Below are positions 1 through 11,771 of a stretch of DNA of 53,021 nucleotides, in pieces. Positions within the stretch are counted from its first letter, which is position 1. Each line of letters opens with the position of its first letter. Position numbers and translations under genes: made by a program. The notes beneath the pieces were generated by a model. It was not told the DNA's origin. It saw only the letters and a list, made by a program, of their open reading frames with translations, and made no database searches. Origin of the DNA: Frankia alni (GTDB lineage Bacteria > Actinomycetota > Actinomycetes > Frankiales > Frankiaceae); contig JAMFSN010000335.1 in the NCBI GenBank assembly GCA_026225295.1, forward strand, positions 1 through 53,021, in the 5' to 3' direction.

Positions 1-54
1 GCCAGATCCGTGGGACCGGCCAGATCCGTGGGACCGGCCAGATCCGTGGGACCG
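1..54. repeat. 18-bp tandem repeat, three copies
   Basis: The unit gccagatccgtgggaccg occurs three times without a mismatch at 1-18, 19-36 and 37-54, and may continue beyond the window. 18 bp is a multiple of three, and on the minus strand the unit encodes TDLAGP, so copy-number change would keep frame. Confidence 0.9.
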
Positions 55-128
55 GCCGGAGCCGTCGGAGCTGGTGGGACCGGTCCGGTCGGCGAGCCTT
101 CGTCGCGCCCGGTGTCGCTGAAGGTCAT
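1..128 (-). CDS. N-terminus of an unknown protein, cut by the window edge
   Basis: An open minus-strand frame starts at ATG 128 and runs off the window after 42 codons. It reads MTFSDTGRDEGSPTGPVPPA and then a Pro/Ala/Gly-rich stretch with TDLAGP repeated three times. The gene is co-directional with meaA and begins 119 bp after the meaA stop. There is only a weak AGG about 11 nt upstream, so the start is uncertain. The composition looks like a disordered N-terminal segment. No function can be assigned, and the frame could still be chance, because high-GC DNA gives long open frames. Confidence 0.42.
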   Translation of the reverse strand, partial: MTFSDTGRDEGSPTGPVPPAPTAPAGPTDLAGPTDLAGPTDL

Positions 129-247
129 GTCGGCGAACCTACGCGACCCAGGTGAACCGGATCGGTCGGGCGGGGGTGTGTCCGACGCCGCCGGCCCGAC
201 CGGGCCCGCGGCGGCCGGCCCGCCGGCGGGGTGGACCGGACGGTCGC

Positions 248-2254
248 CTAGTCCAGCCCGTTGGCCCGCCGGATGACATCCACGATGCCGCCCATGATCT
301 CGGTGAGCCCGAAGTCCCTGGGGGTGAAGACGGCGGCCACGCCCAGGTCCCGCAGCCTCACCGCGTCCGAGCCGGGGATGATCCCGCCGACCACCACCGG
401 GACGTCGGCGATGCCGGCCTCGGTCATCCCTTCGAGGACGTCCGGGACCATCTCCATGTGCGAGCCGGACAGGATCGACAGGCCCACGACGTGGACGTCC
501 TCCTCGACGGCGGCCGACACGATCTGGCCCGGGGTCAGCCGGATGCCCTGGTAGATGACCTCGAACCCGGCGTCGCGGGCCCGGACGGCGATCTGCTCGG
601 CGCCGTTGGAGTGACCGTCCAGCCCCGGCTTGCCGACCAGGATCTTCAGCCGGCGACCCAGCTCGCGGCTGGTTTCGTCGACCCGGGCCCGGACGGCGGT
701 CAGGTCGGCGCCGTGCGCACCCGAGTGGGCGGTGCCCACGCCGGTCGGGGCCCGGTACTCGCCGTACACGTCCCGCAGGGTCTGGGACCACTCCCCGGTC
801 GTGACGCCGACCCGGGCGCAGGCGATCGAGGCCCGCATGAGGTTGGTGTCGCCCTTGGCCGCGTCCCGCAGCGTGGTCAGGGCCTCGTCGACGGCCGCGC
901 CGTCCCGGCCCGCGCGCCACCGGCGGACGGCCGCGACCGCCGCTTCCTCGACCCCCGGCTCGACCGTCATGATCGCCGTGTCGAGGTCGGCCAGCAGGGG
1001 GTTCGGTTCGGTCGTCTCGAACCGGTTCACGCCGACGACCACGTCGTCGCCGTTCTCGATCCGGACCCGCCGCTCGGCCTGCGACGCGACCAGCGCCGAC
1101 TTCATGTAGCCCGACTCGACGGCCGGCACCGCGCCGCCCATGGCCAGGACCTTGTCGATCTCGGCCCCGGCCTCGCCGACCAGCTCGGCGACCCGGCGCT
1201 CGACCACCACCGAGCCTTCGAACAGATCACCGTACTCCAACAGGTCGGTTTCGTAAGCCAGGATCTGCTGGATCCGCAACGACCACTGCTGGTCCCAGGG
1301 CCGGGGCAGGCCGAGCGCCTCGTTCCAGGCCGGCAGCTGCAGCGCGCGGGCCCGGGCGTCCTTCGACAAGGTCACGCCCAGGGACTCCAGCACGATCCGG
1401 ATCACGTTGTTCTCGGGCTGGGCCTCGGTCAGGCCCAGCGAGTTGACCTGGACGCCGTACCGGAACCGGCGGTGCTTGGGGTTCTCGACGCCGTACCGGG
1501 TCCGCAGCAGCTCGTCCCACAGCGCGTTGAAGGCCCGCATCTTGCACATTTCCTCGACGAAGCGCACGCCGGCGTTGACGAAGAACGAGACGCGGGCGCA
1601 GACCTCCCCCATCTGCCCGACCGGGACCTGGCCCGAATCCCGCACGGCGTCCAGGACGGCGATCGCGGTGCCCAGCGCGTAGGCGATCTCCTGGACGGGC
1701 GTCGCGCCCGCCTCCTGGAGGTGGTAGCTGCAGACGTTGATCGGGTTCCACTTGGGGATCTCGGTCACCGTGTACGCGACCAGGTCGGTGATCAGCCGCA
1801 GGGACGGCGCCGGCGGGAACACGTAGGTCCCCCGGGACAGGTACTCCTTGATGATGTCGTTCTGGGTCGTCCCGGTCAGGGCGGCCGGATCGGCGCCCTG
1901 CTCCTCGGCGACCACGACGTACAGCGCGAGCAGCCACATCGCCGTCGCGTTGATCGTCATCGAGGTGTTCATGCGGTCGAGCGGGATGCCCTCGAAGATG
2001 GCCCGCATGTCGCCCACGTGGGCGACCGGCACACCGACCTTGCCGACCTCGCCCCGGGCCAGCTCGTGGTCGGCGTCGTAGCCGGTCTGGGTGGGCAGGT
2101 CGAACGCGACCGACAGCCCGGTCTGGCCCTTGGCCAGGTTCCGCCGGTACAGCGCGTTGGTCTCGACCGGGCTCGAGTGGCCGGCGTACGTGCGCATGAT
2201 CCACGGACGGTCCCGCGGGGCGTGGGTTCCGCTGCCGTCCACCTGGTTCGCCAT
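248..2254 (-). CDS. meaA: MeaA-type coenzyme B12-dependent mutase (ethylmalonyl-CoA mutase)
   Basis: 668 aa. The family rearranges (2R)-ethylmalonyl-CoA to methylsuccinyl-CoA in the ethylmalonyl-CoA pathway, using adenosylcobalamin. The N-terminal two thirds is the mutase TIM barrel, with RTYAGHSSPVETNALYRRNL near the start and FDLPTQTGYD shortly after. The C-terminal cobalamin domain (about 537-668) has the base-off motif LDGHSNG with His about 548, then GLSILSGSH and VVVGG. The start was set at ATG 2254 because AAGGGA lies 6 nt upstream; the longer frame to 2410 adds 52 non-conserved residues. A possible -10, TAGCAT, lies at 2295-2300 (minus). Crotonyl-CoA carboxylase/reductase is not in the window. 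A related isobutyryl- or methylmalonyl-CoA mutase is less likely because catalytic and B12 domains are in one chain with MeaA-like wording throughout. Confidence 0.9.
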   Translation of the reverse strand: MANQVDGSGTHAPRDRPWIMRTYAGHSSPVETNALYRRNLAKGQTGLSVAFDLPTQTGYDADHELARGEVGKVGVPVAHVGDMRAIFEGIPLDRMNTSMTINATAMWLLALYVVVAEEQGADPAALTGTTQNDIIKEYLSRGTYVFPPAPSLRLITDLVAYTVTEIPKWNPINVCSYHLQEAGATPVQEIAYALGTAIAVLDAVRDSGQVPVGQMGEVCARVSFFVNAGVRFVEEMCKMRAFNALWDELLRTRYGVENPKHRRFRYGVQVNSLGLTEAQPENNVIRIVLESLGVTLSKDARARALQLPAWNEALGLPRPWDQQWSLRIQQILAYETDLLEYGDLFEGSVVVERRVAELVGEAGAEIDKVLAMGGAVPAVESGYMKSALVASQAERRVRIENGDDVVVGVNRFETTEPNPLLADLDTAIMTVEPGVEEAAVAAVRRWRAGRDGAAVDEALTTLRDAAKGDTNLMRASIACARVGVTTGEWSQTLRDVYGEYRAPTGVGTAHSGAHGADLTAVRARVDETSRELGRRLKILVGKPGLDGHSNGAEQIAVRARDAGFEVIYQGIRLTPGQIVSAAVEEDVHVVGLSILSGSHMEMVPDVLEGMTEAGIADVPVVVGGIIPGSDAVRLRDLGVAAVFTPRDFGLTEIMGGIVDVIRRANGLD

Positions 2255-2336
2255 CGCCGTCCCTTGGGTTAGCAGGCCCGTTTCGGACGTGCCGATGCTA
2301 CCCGGGGGTACTGGCCGGACGCGCGATGATAAGGGG

Positions 2337-3500
2337 TCAGCAGAAGGCCGGTCGCCCCTTCCAGGGGACGTACAGCGAACTCGGCACGATCGAGCAGGAA
2401 CCCGCACCACGGGAGGCCACCCGCCAGGCCCCGGCGCCGGTCCGGTCCCAGACGACCAGCGTGTCCGGGCTCCCGTTGACGGTGGCCAGGCCGACCGCCC
2501 AGAAATGGTCGGTCGCGGCCGACGGACCGAGGATCACCCCGTAGAACAGCTTCAGGCTCGGGATGGTGACCGCGGAAGCCGGCTGGCCGATCTTCTTGCC
2601 GTAGACGTACCGCAGGGCGGTCCGGTTGGCCGGCGCGGCCAGCATGTTGACGTTGCGCACCGCCCCCGCCTGCCGGTTACCACCCCATACCGAATCCGGG
2701 ATGGCCGGGGCGGCCTGGGGGTCGACGGCGGCCGGCGCGGCACTGATCGACTGCTTGGCCGCCTGGTGGTGGGGGGCGGTGGCCAGGCCGATGCCGACCC
2801 CGATCACGATCGCGACGGCGAACGCGAGCCCGATGACGAGCGGGCCCCGCGACGCGCCCGCGGCCGCGGGCACGGGCGCGCGGTACAGGTCGTCCTCATC
2901 CCGATGCTGGTCCGGGGCGGGCGCCGGCGCGAACCGGCCGGCCCGGTCGTCGTACGGAGCGCCGGTGCGCGGCGGGCCCTCCGGGTGGTCCGGGGCCGCG
3001 TACGCACCGGTCCGCGCGCCGTAGCCACCCGGGGCGGCCGGGTAGCCGCCCGTCGCGGGGTAGCCGGCCGAGCCGGTCGGGTAGTCCCCGGCCGCGGTGG
3101 CCCGGGCGTCGCCCGGGCCCGGATAGGCGCCCGTCGGGGCGGACCGGCCGGCGGCCGGGCCGGATTCGGACCAGCTGGACTCGGACCGAGGGGAGTCGGA
3201 CCGAGGGGAGTCGGACCAGCTGGACTCGGACCGGGCGTAGGCGTCGTGACCGGCGGACGAGACCCGCCCGGGCCCGGCGTCATGGACGTCGGGCGCGTCC
3301 GGGTAGCCGTACTGGCCGGTCCGCGGACCCGGGTGGCTGTACGGGCCGCCCGGGGGCCCGGCCGGAGCCGACGGGCTCCGCGTCGTCGGCGGAGCCGACC
3401 GGCTCCGGGTCGTCGGCGGTCCCGGCAGCGGCAGTTGGTGCTCCGCTTCGAGCATTCCTGGGTCGTCCTCCCCACCATGGGCACCACGCGGTTGGGACAT
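2337..3500 (-). CDS. One-pass membrane protein with long disordered N-terminus
   Basis: 387 aa from ATG 3500, which has a G-rich ribosome site (GGGGGGG) a few nt upstream; an upstream in-frame start would add 26 residues. Residues 1-215 are low-complexity Pro/Gly/Ser/Tyr-rich and include a Ser-rich 15-bp repeat. One membrane helix lies at about 220-242 (GPLVIGLAFAVAIVIGVGIG). The remaining ~145 residues should be outside the cell and look folded: WGGNRQAGAVRNVNMLAAP, KLFYGVILGP, DHFWAVGLATV, and a C-terminal pair of Cys (SCSIVPSS, PAFC) that could form a disulfide. The layout resembles actinobacterial membrane proteins with proline-rich cytoplasmic tails, but I recognise no family. It sits between meaA and a STAS protein on the same strand. 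Confidence 0.72.
   Translation of the reverse strand: MSQPRGAHGGEDDPGMLEAEHQLPLPGPPTTRSRSAPPTTRSPSAPAGPPGGPYSHPGPRTGQYGYPDAPDVHDAGPGRVSSAGHDAYARSESSWSDSPRSDSPRSESSWSESGPAAGRSAPTGAYPGPGDARATAAGDYPTGSAGYPATGGYPAAPGGYGARTGAYAAPDHPEGPPRTGAPYDDRAGRFAPAPAPDQHRDEDDLYRAPVPAAAGASRGPLVIGLAFAVAIVIGVGIGLATAPHHQAAKQSISAAPAAVDPQAAPAIPDSVWGGNRQAGAVRNVNMLAAPANRTALRYVYGKKIGQPASAVTIPSLKLFYGVILGPSAATDHFWAVGLATVNGSPDTLVVWDRTGAGAWRVASRGAGSCSIVPSSLYVPWKGRPAFC
3166..3232. repeat. 15-bp tandem repeat in A-B-B-A order
   Basis: Units of 15 bp at 3166-3180 (tcggaccagctggac), 3181-3195 and 3196-3210 (both tcggaccgaggggag) and 3211-3225 (again tcggaccagctggac), with a partial fifth unit. It lies inside the membrane-protein gene and encodes Ser-rich SESSWSDSPRSDSPRSESSW. 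The period keeps the reading frame. Confidence 0.9.
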
Positions 3501-3711
3501 TACCCCCCCGCCCCGTGCCCGCCGTCGTGCCGACCCGCCCCGTGGCCGCGCCGGGGAGTTCCCGCCCGGGGCCGCCACGCGCCGGCTGCCGCCGGACGTC
3601 CGGCGGCAGCGCCCGGCCCGACTTTCATGCCCTCATCCTGCCGGGTGCCGTGACCCGCCTCACGCCCGCCCCGGTCCGAAGCCGTCCGGCGGCGGTGGTA
3701 GCGGACCGCCG

Positions 3712-4143
3712 TCAGGCGGGCCCGACGTGCAGCAGGGTGTCGTCCTCGACGCGCAGCACCCGGCTCAGGCGGTGCAGCCCGTAGCCAGCCGGCACGCCCA
3801 CCACCACCATCGACCGTCCGCACCGGCGGGCCCGGCGCTGGGCGCCCAGCAGGACCCCGAGGGCCGCGTCGTCCCCGAGTTCGAGCCCGGCCACGTCGAC
3901 CCGCATCGGGCCGTGGCCGGCGTCGATCGCCGCGTGCAGAGTGGTGCGCAGGCGGCCCACCGATCGCACGTCGACCCGCCCGCCGAGCACCACCGTCTGG
4001 GTCACGGCGGCGGTCTCCCGAGCGCTCGGCTCGCGGCTGGTGGGGACCCGGACCCGCCGGGCCGGCGGCCGGCCCGAACCGGGCGACCGACCCGGCCCGG
4101 CCGACCCGTCGCCGGGGCGCGGCCTCGCATCGTGGTGTGCCAT
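3712..4143 (-). CDS. STAS-domain protein (anti-sigma-factor antagonist type)
   Basis: 143 aa. The start at ATG 4143 is fixed by GAGGAGG 5 nt upstream. Residues 1-45 are Arg/Pro-rich and probably disordered. About 46-143 form a single STAS domain: TQTVVLGGRVDVRSVGRLRT, then MRVDVAGLELGDDAALGVLL, then VVVGVPAGYGLHRLSRVL. In SpoIIAA-like proteins the phosphorylatable Ser lies in a D-x-S-G loop before helix 2; here the loop reads LELGDDAALG with no Ser at that place, so regulation by Ser phosphorylation may be absent. No anti-sigma kinase or sigma gene lies beside it. Its partner is unknown. Confidence 0.8.
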   Translation of the reverse strand: MAHHDARPRPGDGSAGPGRSPGSGRPPARRVRVPTSREPSARETAAVTQTVVLGGRVDVRSVGRLRTTLHAAIDAGHGPMRVDVAGLELGDDAALGVLLGAQRRARRCGRSMVVVGVPAGYGLHRLSRVLRVEDDTLLHVGPA

Positions 4144-4327
4144 GCGACCTCCTCGGTCAGGTCCCGTGCGGGTCCTGCGTCGTGCCGGGCGTCCCTATCG
4201 TCGCAGTGTGCGGTCCCTGATGAATCGTCTAGTGAATCCAACTCTCCTCCGGGCCGGCCGGGGGGAACAATGGACGGGTGCCCGTAGGAGCCGGTCCGGG
4301 GCGCCCCGACCTGGGAGGTGAGCGCCG

Positions 4328-4777
4328 TTGGCCACAGTTGATCTGTCCACCGGGCTGTTGGGGTTGATCGCCTTCGGGGTCCTCCTGGTCGCCCTGCGCT
4401 GGACTTTCAGCTCCGGGACGGGTAACCGGGGCATCGCCACCGGGCATGATCCGACGCCGGGTGGCCGGGGTCGCGGCGGTCGGTGGCGCCGGCCGACCGG
4501 GCGCGGTAGGGGTGAACGCGCGGGCTATGGCCTTTTGGTGCCAGTCAGCATGGTCCCCCGGGAGGCGGACGCGCTGGCGCTGCGGGGCACGCTGGGTCGG
4601 CACGGCATCCGGTCGACGGCGGCGCCGATGCCGGCCGGACCGCTGCGGGTGTCGGCCGACGGGCGGGTGCTGGGCCAGGATCCCGGCGGTTGGCGGGTGC
4701 TGGTCTTTCCCGAGGACCTACCGGCCGCCCGACGGGTGATGGCTGAGCCGCGGAACGAAACCGGGCCGCTGGCCTGA
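4328..4777 (+). CDS. Small membrane-anchored protein with DUF2007-like C-terminus
   Basis: 149 aa from TTG 4328, chosen because GGAGGTG ends 8 nt upstream. An N-terminal helix (LLGLIAFGVLLVALRWTF, about 8-27) should anchor it. A Gly/Arg-rich linker follows, then a compact domain (about 70-140): LLVPVSMVPREADALALRGT, HGIRSTAAPMPAGPLR, GWRVLVFPEDLPAARRVM. That pattern (repositioning of two residues, a loop, then VLVFPEDLPAARRVM) is like the ferredoxin-fold DUF2007 'signal-transducing' proteins, but the match is by eye only. It ends 8 bp before the convergent murA stop. Confidence 0.68.
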   Translation: MATVDLSTGLLGLIAFGVLLVALRWTFSSGTGNRGIATGHDPTPGGRGRGGRWRRPTGRGRGERAGYGLLVPVSMVPREADALALRGTLGRHGIRSTAAPMPAGPLRVSADGRVLGQDPGGWRVLVFPEDLPAARRVMAEPRNETGPLA

Positions 4778-4785
4778 TCCCCGGG

Positions 4786-6060
4786 TCAGGCGACCGCTTC
4801 GTCGGGCTCCCGGCTGATGTGGGCGCCGAGTCCCCGCAGGCTGCCCACGAAGTGGGCGTAGCCCCGGTCGACGTGCGCGACGTCGGTGACCTCGGTGCGC
4901 CCCTCGGCCACCAGACCGGCCAGCACCAGCCCGGCCCCGGCCCGGACGTCGGACGCCCGGACGGTGGCCCCCATCAGGTGGTCGCGGCCCCGCAGGACCA
5001 CGTGGTGACCGTCGGTGCGCAGATCGGCCCCCATCTTGGTCAGCTCCCGGCAGAAGACGAACCGGCTGTCGTGCACGTTCTCGGTGATCAGCGAGGCCCC
5101 GGCACTCACCGACTCCAACGCGATGACCTGCGGCAACAGGTCGGTCGGGAAACCCGGATAGGGCAGCGTGACGACGTCGACGGCGGTCGGGCGGCGCTGC
5201 GCCAGGACCCGGAACCCGTCCTCCCGCACGGTGATCTCGGCCCCGGCCGCGACCAGTTTCTCCAGCACGATGTCGAGATGCTCGGCCCGCCCGTTGCGGA
5301 CGAACACGTCCCCGCCGGCCATCATCGTGGCGATCGCCCAGGTGCCCGCGACGATGCGGTCGGGCACGGTCGCGTGGGCCACCGGCTTGAGTTCGTCGAC
5401 GCCCTCGATCTCCAGCGTCGAGGTGCCCAGGCCACCGATCTGGGCCCCCATCTCGCCCAGCATGGTGACCAGGTCGCCGATCTCGGGTTCGCGGGCCGCG
5501 TTGTCGATGATCGTCGTGCCCTGGGCGGCCACCGCCGCCATCAGGAGGTTCTCGGTCGCGCCGACGCTCGGGAAGTCCAGCCAGATCGGCGCGCCGGTCA
5601 GCCGGCCCGACGATCGGGCCACGATCGCCCCGGCTTCGAAGTCGACGGTCGCGCCCAGCGCGATCAGGCCGCTGGCGTGCATGTCGAGCGCGCGGGCGCC
5701 GATCGCGTCGCCGCCCGGCAGCGCCACCCGGGCCTCCCCCCACCGGCCGACGAGCGGCCCGAGGATGGCGATGGAGGCCCGGATGGCCCGCACGAGATCG
5801 GTGTCCGCCTCGACCCCCGGCGTCTCGGGCACCTCCATCGAGACCGTCTCGGCGGCGATGTCGCGCTCGACGTCCACCCCCAGACCGCGCAGGACGTCGG
5901 CCATCACGGCCACATCGGCGATCTCGGGAACGTCACTCAGGGTGGTCCGGCCCGGCGCCAGCAGGCTGGCCGCCATGAGCTTCAGAACCGAATTCTTGGC
6001 GCCGTGAACCGTCACCGTGCCGGACAGCGACCGACCGGGGTTTACCACAAAACGCTCCAC
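4786..6060 (-). CDS. murA: UDP-N-acetylglucosamine 1-carboxyvinyltransferase
   Basis: 424 aa, usual length. It transfers enolpyruvate from PEP to UDP-GlcNAc, the first committed step of peptidoglycan synthesis, in the cytoplasm. [16 protein letters not shown] at 19-34 holds the conserved Lys-Asn pair; the inverted alpha/beta barrel repeats follow. The active-site loop reads [15 protein letters not shown], so Asp118 stands where most bacteria have Cys115 (E. coli numbering). This exchange is known from mycobacteria and gives intrinsic fosfomycin resistance without loss of activity. The start is GTG 6060, with no clear ribosome site. The gene is divergent from the cobalamin adenosyltransferase. 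Confidence 0.95.
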   Translation of the reverse strand: MERFVVNPGRSLSGTVTVHGAKNSVLKLMAASLLAPGRTTLSDVPEIADVAVMADVLRGLGVDVERDIAAETVSMEVPETPGVEADTDLVRAIRASIAILGPLVGRWGEARVALPGGDAIGARALDMHASGLIALGATVDFEAGAIVARSSGRLTGAPIWLDFPSVGATENLLMAAVAAQGTTIIDNAAREPEIGDLVTMLGEMGAQIGGLGTSTLEIEGVDELKPVAHATVPDRIVAGTWAIATMMAGGDVFVRNGRAEHLDIVLEKLVAAGAEITVREDGFRVLAQRRPTAVDVVTLPYPGFPTDLLPQVIALESVSAGASLITENVHDSRFVFCRELTKMGADLRTDGHHVVLRGRDHLMGATVRASDVRAGAGLVLAGLVAEGRTEVTDVAHVDRGYAHFVGSLRGLGAHISREPDEAVA

Positions 6061-6350
6061 GGGGGCCGATGGTAGCCGGTCCCCCGCTGGATCCCGTGTC
6101 AGCCCCGCACGTGCATGACCGGCCGCCGACCCAACGTCCGCCCGTCTTTGTCAACACCAGGACACCTAATACCTCCCACGACCCAGCGCGCCGTCTCCGG
6201 CGCCCCGCCGGTGGGAACGCCGGGCCCGTGTCCGCCCACCGGGGTCGGGCGCGGCCTCGCCCGGTGGGGACCGGGCGGCGACCGGGCCGGGACCGGGCGG
6301 GGACGATCAGCGCCCGGCCCGCCGGGAGCGACCCCGGTAGGGTCAGGGCC

Positions 6351-6923
6351 ATGGCGGTGCACCTGACCCGGATCTACACCCGCACCGGCGACGACGGGAC
6401 GACCGCGCTCGGCGACCTGTCCCGGGTGGCCAAGACCGATGTCCGGCTGTCCGCCTACGCCGACTGCGACGAGGCGAACGCGGCGATCGGGGTGGTCCTG
6501 GCCGTCGGTGACGTCGCACCCGAGGTCCGCGAGGTCCTGGCCGCCATCCAGAACGATCTGTTCGACCTGGGGGCCGACCTGTGTACGCCGGTCGTGCCGG
6601 ACCCCGCGTACCCGCCCCTGCGGGTCTCCGAGGCCTACATCGACCGGCTCGAGGCGGCCTGCGACCGGTTCAACGAGGACCTGCCCAAGCTGTCGTCGTT
6701 CATCCTCCCCGGCGGGACCCCGGCCGCCGCCCTCCTGCACGTCGCCCGGACGGTGGCCCGCCGGGCCGAGCGCTCGACCTGGGATCTCATCGCCGTCGAT
6801 GCGGAGCGGACCAACCCGCTGACCGCCCGGTACCTCAACCGGCTGTCGGACCTGCTGTTCATCCTGTCGCGGGTCGCGAACCCGGACGGCGACGTGCTCT
6901 GGAAGCCCGGCGCCAACCGCTGA
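6351..6923 (+). CDS. pduO: PduO-type cob(I)alamin adenosyltransferase
   Basis: 190 aa. The enzyme adenosylates cob(I)alamin with ATP to make adenosylcobalamin. The N-terminus has the ATP-binding signature TRIYTRTGDDGTTALGD, followed by RLSAYADCDEANAAIG; the C-terminal helices contain FILPGGTPAAALLHVARTVA and RYLNRLSDLLFILSR, all typical of PduO proteins. Start at ATG 6351, since family proteins begin a few residues before the TRTGDDG motif; the frame is open further upstream but that part is not conserved. Its product is the cofactor needed by the mutase at 248-2254, a plausible functional link. A hairpin follows the stop. Confidence 0.93.
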   Translation: MAVHLTRIYTRTGDDGTTALGDLSRVAKTDVRLSAYADCDEANAAIGVVLAVGDVAPEVREVLAAIQNDLFDLGADLCTPVVPDPAYPPLRVSEAYIDRLEAACDRFNEDLPKLSSFILPGGTPAAALLHVARTVARRAERSTWDLIAVDAERTNPLTARYLNRLSDLLFILSRVANPDGDVLWKPGANR

Positions 6924-7292
6924 GCGTCAACCGCCGAAGGGCCGGGCGCCGACCTCAGCACCGAGGTGGTCGGCAACCGACCGTCAGCGCCCCCGCACCC
7001 CATGACCCCCGCACCCCATGACCGCCGCCGACTGGGCCACCTCCCGGCCCGACCCGGCTGCCGCCGCGGGTGACATCGTCAACGCACTCCCCGGCGCCGG
7101 TTGACGTCGCCACCTGCGCATCCGGCCCGGATCGGGACCAGCCGTCGTCGTCAGCGGGCGCTATAGGCTTCGCTGACTATGCCGACCGCTGTCCGGCCGG
7201 CAAGTGTCATGGTCCACGGACAATGGATCTCCGTTGGCGCTGCCACTCCCGGCCCGGTTGCGAAGGTCAGCTCGCTGGACGCCGGTCCGACC
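6924..7292. other. Intergenic region between convergent pduO and atpC
   Basis: No convincing gene. It holds a hairpin at 6948-6974, a 16-bp tandem duplication (cccgcaccccatgacc at 6992-7007 and 7008-7023), and a 7-bp-arm inverted repeat at 7150-7177 (gtcagcg/cgctgac, 14-nt loop) that could end atp transcription from the other side. No T-tract follows either hairpin. Confidence 0.5.
6948..6974 (+). terminator. Possible hairpin terminator after pduO
   Basis: gccgacctc pairs with gaggtggtcggc (three bulged bases), starting 25 nt after the stop. There is no T-run, so it may be a 3'-end hairpin or a Rho-dependent site. Confidence 0.4.
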
Positions 7293-7553
7293 TCAGGCGC
7301 CGGTGGTGATCTCGGCCTGTTCGGCCAGGATGCTGACGCCCTCGGCGGTCACCGAGATGAATCCGCCGTCGACCTTCGCGACGACGTCGCCACCGCCGGT
7401 CTTCAGCCGTACCTCACCGTCGTTGACCAGAACCCCGAGCATCGGTGCGTGCCGGGGCAGCACGCCGATCTCGCCTTCCAGCGTCCGGGCGACCAGCCGG
7501 TCGGCCTCACCGGTCCAGATCTCCGCCTCGGGCGAGACGATCGCCACCCTCAT
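7293..7553 (-). CDS. atpC: ATP synthase epsilon subunit, short form without C-terminal helices
   Basis: 86 aa from ATG 7553; a GTG at 7559 (two codons earlier) is 6 nt after GGGGGG and may be the true start. The N-terminal beta-sandwich is complete: MRVAIVSPEAEIWTGEADRL, EGEIGVLPRHAPMLGVL, GGFISVTAEGVSILAEQAE. It ends there, whereas typical epsilon subunits have ~120-135 aa with a C-terminal two-helix domain that inhibits the enzyme. I checked the other minus-strand frames after the stop and found no helical continuation, so a recent frameshift is not supported. It is last in the atp operon, about 70 bp after atpD. Confidence 0.9.
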   Translation of the reverse strand: MRVAIVSPEAEIWTGEADRLVARTLEGEIGVLPRHAPMLGVLVNDGEVRLKTGGGDVVAKVDGGFISVTAEGVSILAEQAEITTGA

Positions 7554-7623
7554 CGGCACGGCCGACCCCCCTTCAGTGACGCGGACAGAGATGACGACGC
7601 GGACAGTGCTGACGCGCCAGCCA

Positions 7624-9081
<1,458 letters not shown>

Positions 9082-9139
9082 TTAAATGGTGCGGTCGTGG
9101 TCAGTCGGTGGGAACGGCCCCGCGCGGCGCGCCCGGTCG

Positions 9140-10027
9140 TCACTCCGCGGAGGCGAGCGCGTCGGCGCCGCCCACGATCTCGGAGATCTCCTGGGTGATC
9201 GCGTCCTGCCGGGCCGAGTTGGCGGCCCGGGTGTAGGTCTTGATCAGCTCGTCGGCGTTGTCGGTGGCCGCCTTCATGGCCCGCCGCCGGGCCGCCGACT
9301 CCGACGCCGCGGATTCCAGCAGCGCGGTGTAGAGCCGGCTTTCGACGTACCGGGGCAGCAGCGCGTCCAGGACGTCCTCGGCCGACGGCTCGAACTCGTA
9401 GAGGGGCGGCACGGTGTCGGTCGGCTCCGAGGTCTCCTCCAGCACCATCGGCAGGATCCGCCGGGCCACCGCCGTCTGGGTCAGGGTGTTGACGAACTCG
9501 GTGTAGACCAGGTGGATCTCGTCGACCGGGTCTTCCTCGCGGGTGAACCGCTCGATCAACGCCTCGCCGGCCGCCTTGGCGTCGGCGTAGGTCGGCGGCT
9601 CGGAGAAACCGGTGTAGTCGGCCTCGATCGGGCGACCCCGGAAGCGGTAGTACCCGACCCCCTTACGCCCGATGACGTACAGCAGCGCCTCTTTGTTCTC
9701 CGACCGCAGCAGCTCGACCAGCTCGTTCGCCGTCCGCAGCGCGTTCGAGCTGTAGCCACCGGCCAGGCCCCGGTCGCTCGTGACGACCAGGACCGCGGCC
9801 TTGGTCGGGTTCGGCCGCTCGGTGGTGAGCGGGTGGTCGACGGTCGTCTGGGAGGCGACCGCCGAGATCACCCGGGTGATCTCGTCCGCGTAGGGGCGCG
9901 ACGCGGCGACCCGCGACTGCGCCTTGGCAATCCGGGAGGCGGCGATGAGTTCCATCGCTCTGGTGATCTTCTGGGTCGACTTCACCGAACGGATCCGGCG
10001 TCGGTAGACCCGTAGCTGGCCCGCCAC
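9140..10027 (-). CDS. atpG: ATP synthase F1 gamma subunit
   Basis: 295 aa. Central rotor shaft. The N-terminal helix QLRVYRRRIRSVKSTQKIT and the C-terminal helix ARQDAITQEISEIVGGADAL are the conserved coiled coil; VVTSDRGLAGGYSSN is the typical Rossmann-like part. GTG start at 10027 with GGAG 9 nt upstream. It lies 30 bp after atpA and 70 bp before atpD. Confidence 0.97.
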   Translation of the reverse strand: MAGQLRVYRRRIRSVKSTQKITRAMELIAASRIAKAQSRVAASRPYADEITRVISAVASQTTVDHPLTTERPNPTKAAVLVVTSDRGLAGGYSSNALRTANELVELLRSENKEALLYVIGRKGVGYYRFRGRPIEADYTGFSEPPTYADAKAAGEALIERFTREEDPVDEIHLVYTEFVNTLTQTAVARRILPMVLEETSEPTDTVPPLYEFEPSAEDVLDALLPRYVESRLYTALLESAASESAARRRAMKAATDNADELIKTYTRAANSARQDAITQEISEIVGGADALASAE

Positions 10028-10057
10028 GTCTCTAGACTCCGCCTTCGCTCGTCATCG

Positions 10058-11710
<1,653 letters not shown>

Positions 11711-11771
11711 CGCAAGGGTCCTTCGTCGTTACGTCGTAGTTGCCGAGGAGCGTCGTTGTGGCCAGAGAGCG

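Noticed and set aside
1-54. CRISPR-like repeats
   Set aside because: Units are directly adjacent with no spacers and keep a reading frame; they are a coding tandem repeat.
152-2272. 706-codon open frame on the plus strand
   Set aside because: It lies antisense to meaA and its product is His/Asp/Arg-rich without any recognisable domain.
6149-6154. TTGACA on the minus strand upstream of murA
   Set aside because: A perfect -35 hexamer, but no TANNNT at 16-19 nt; not enough to call a promoter.
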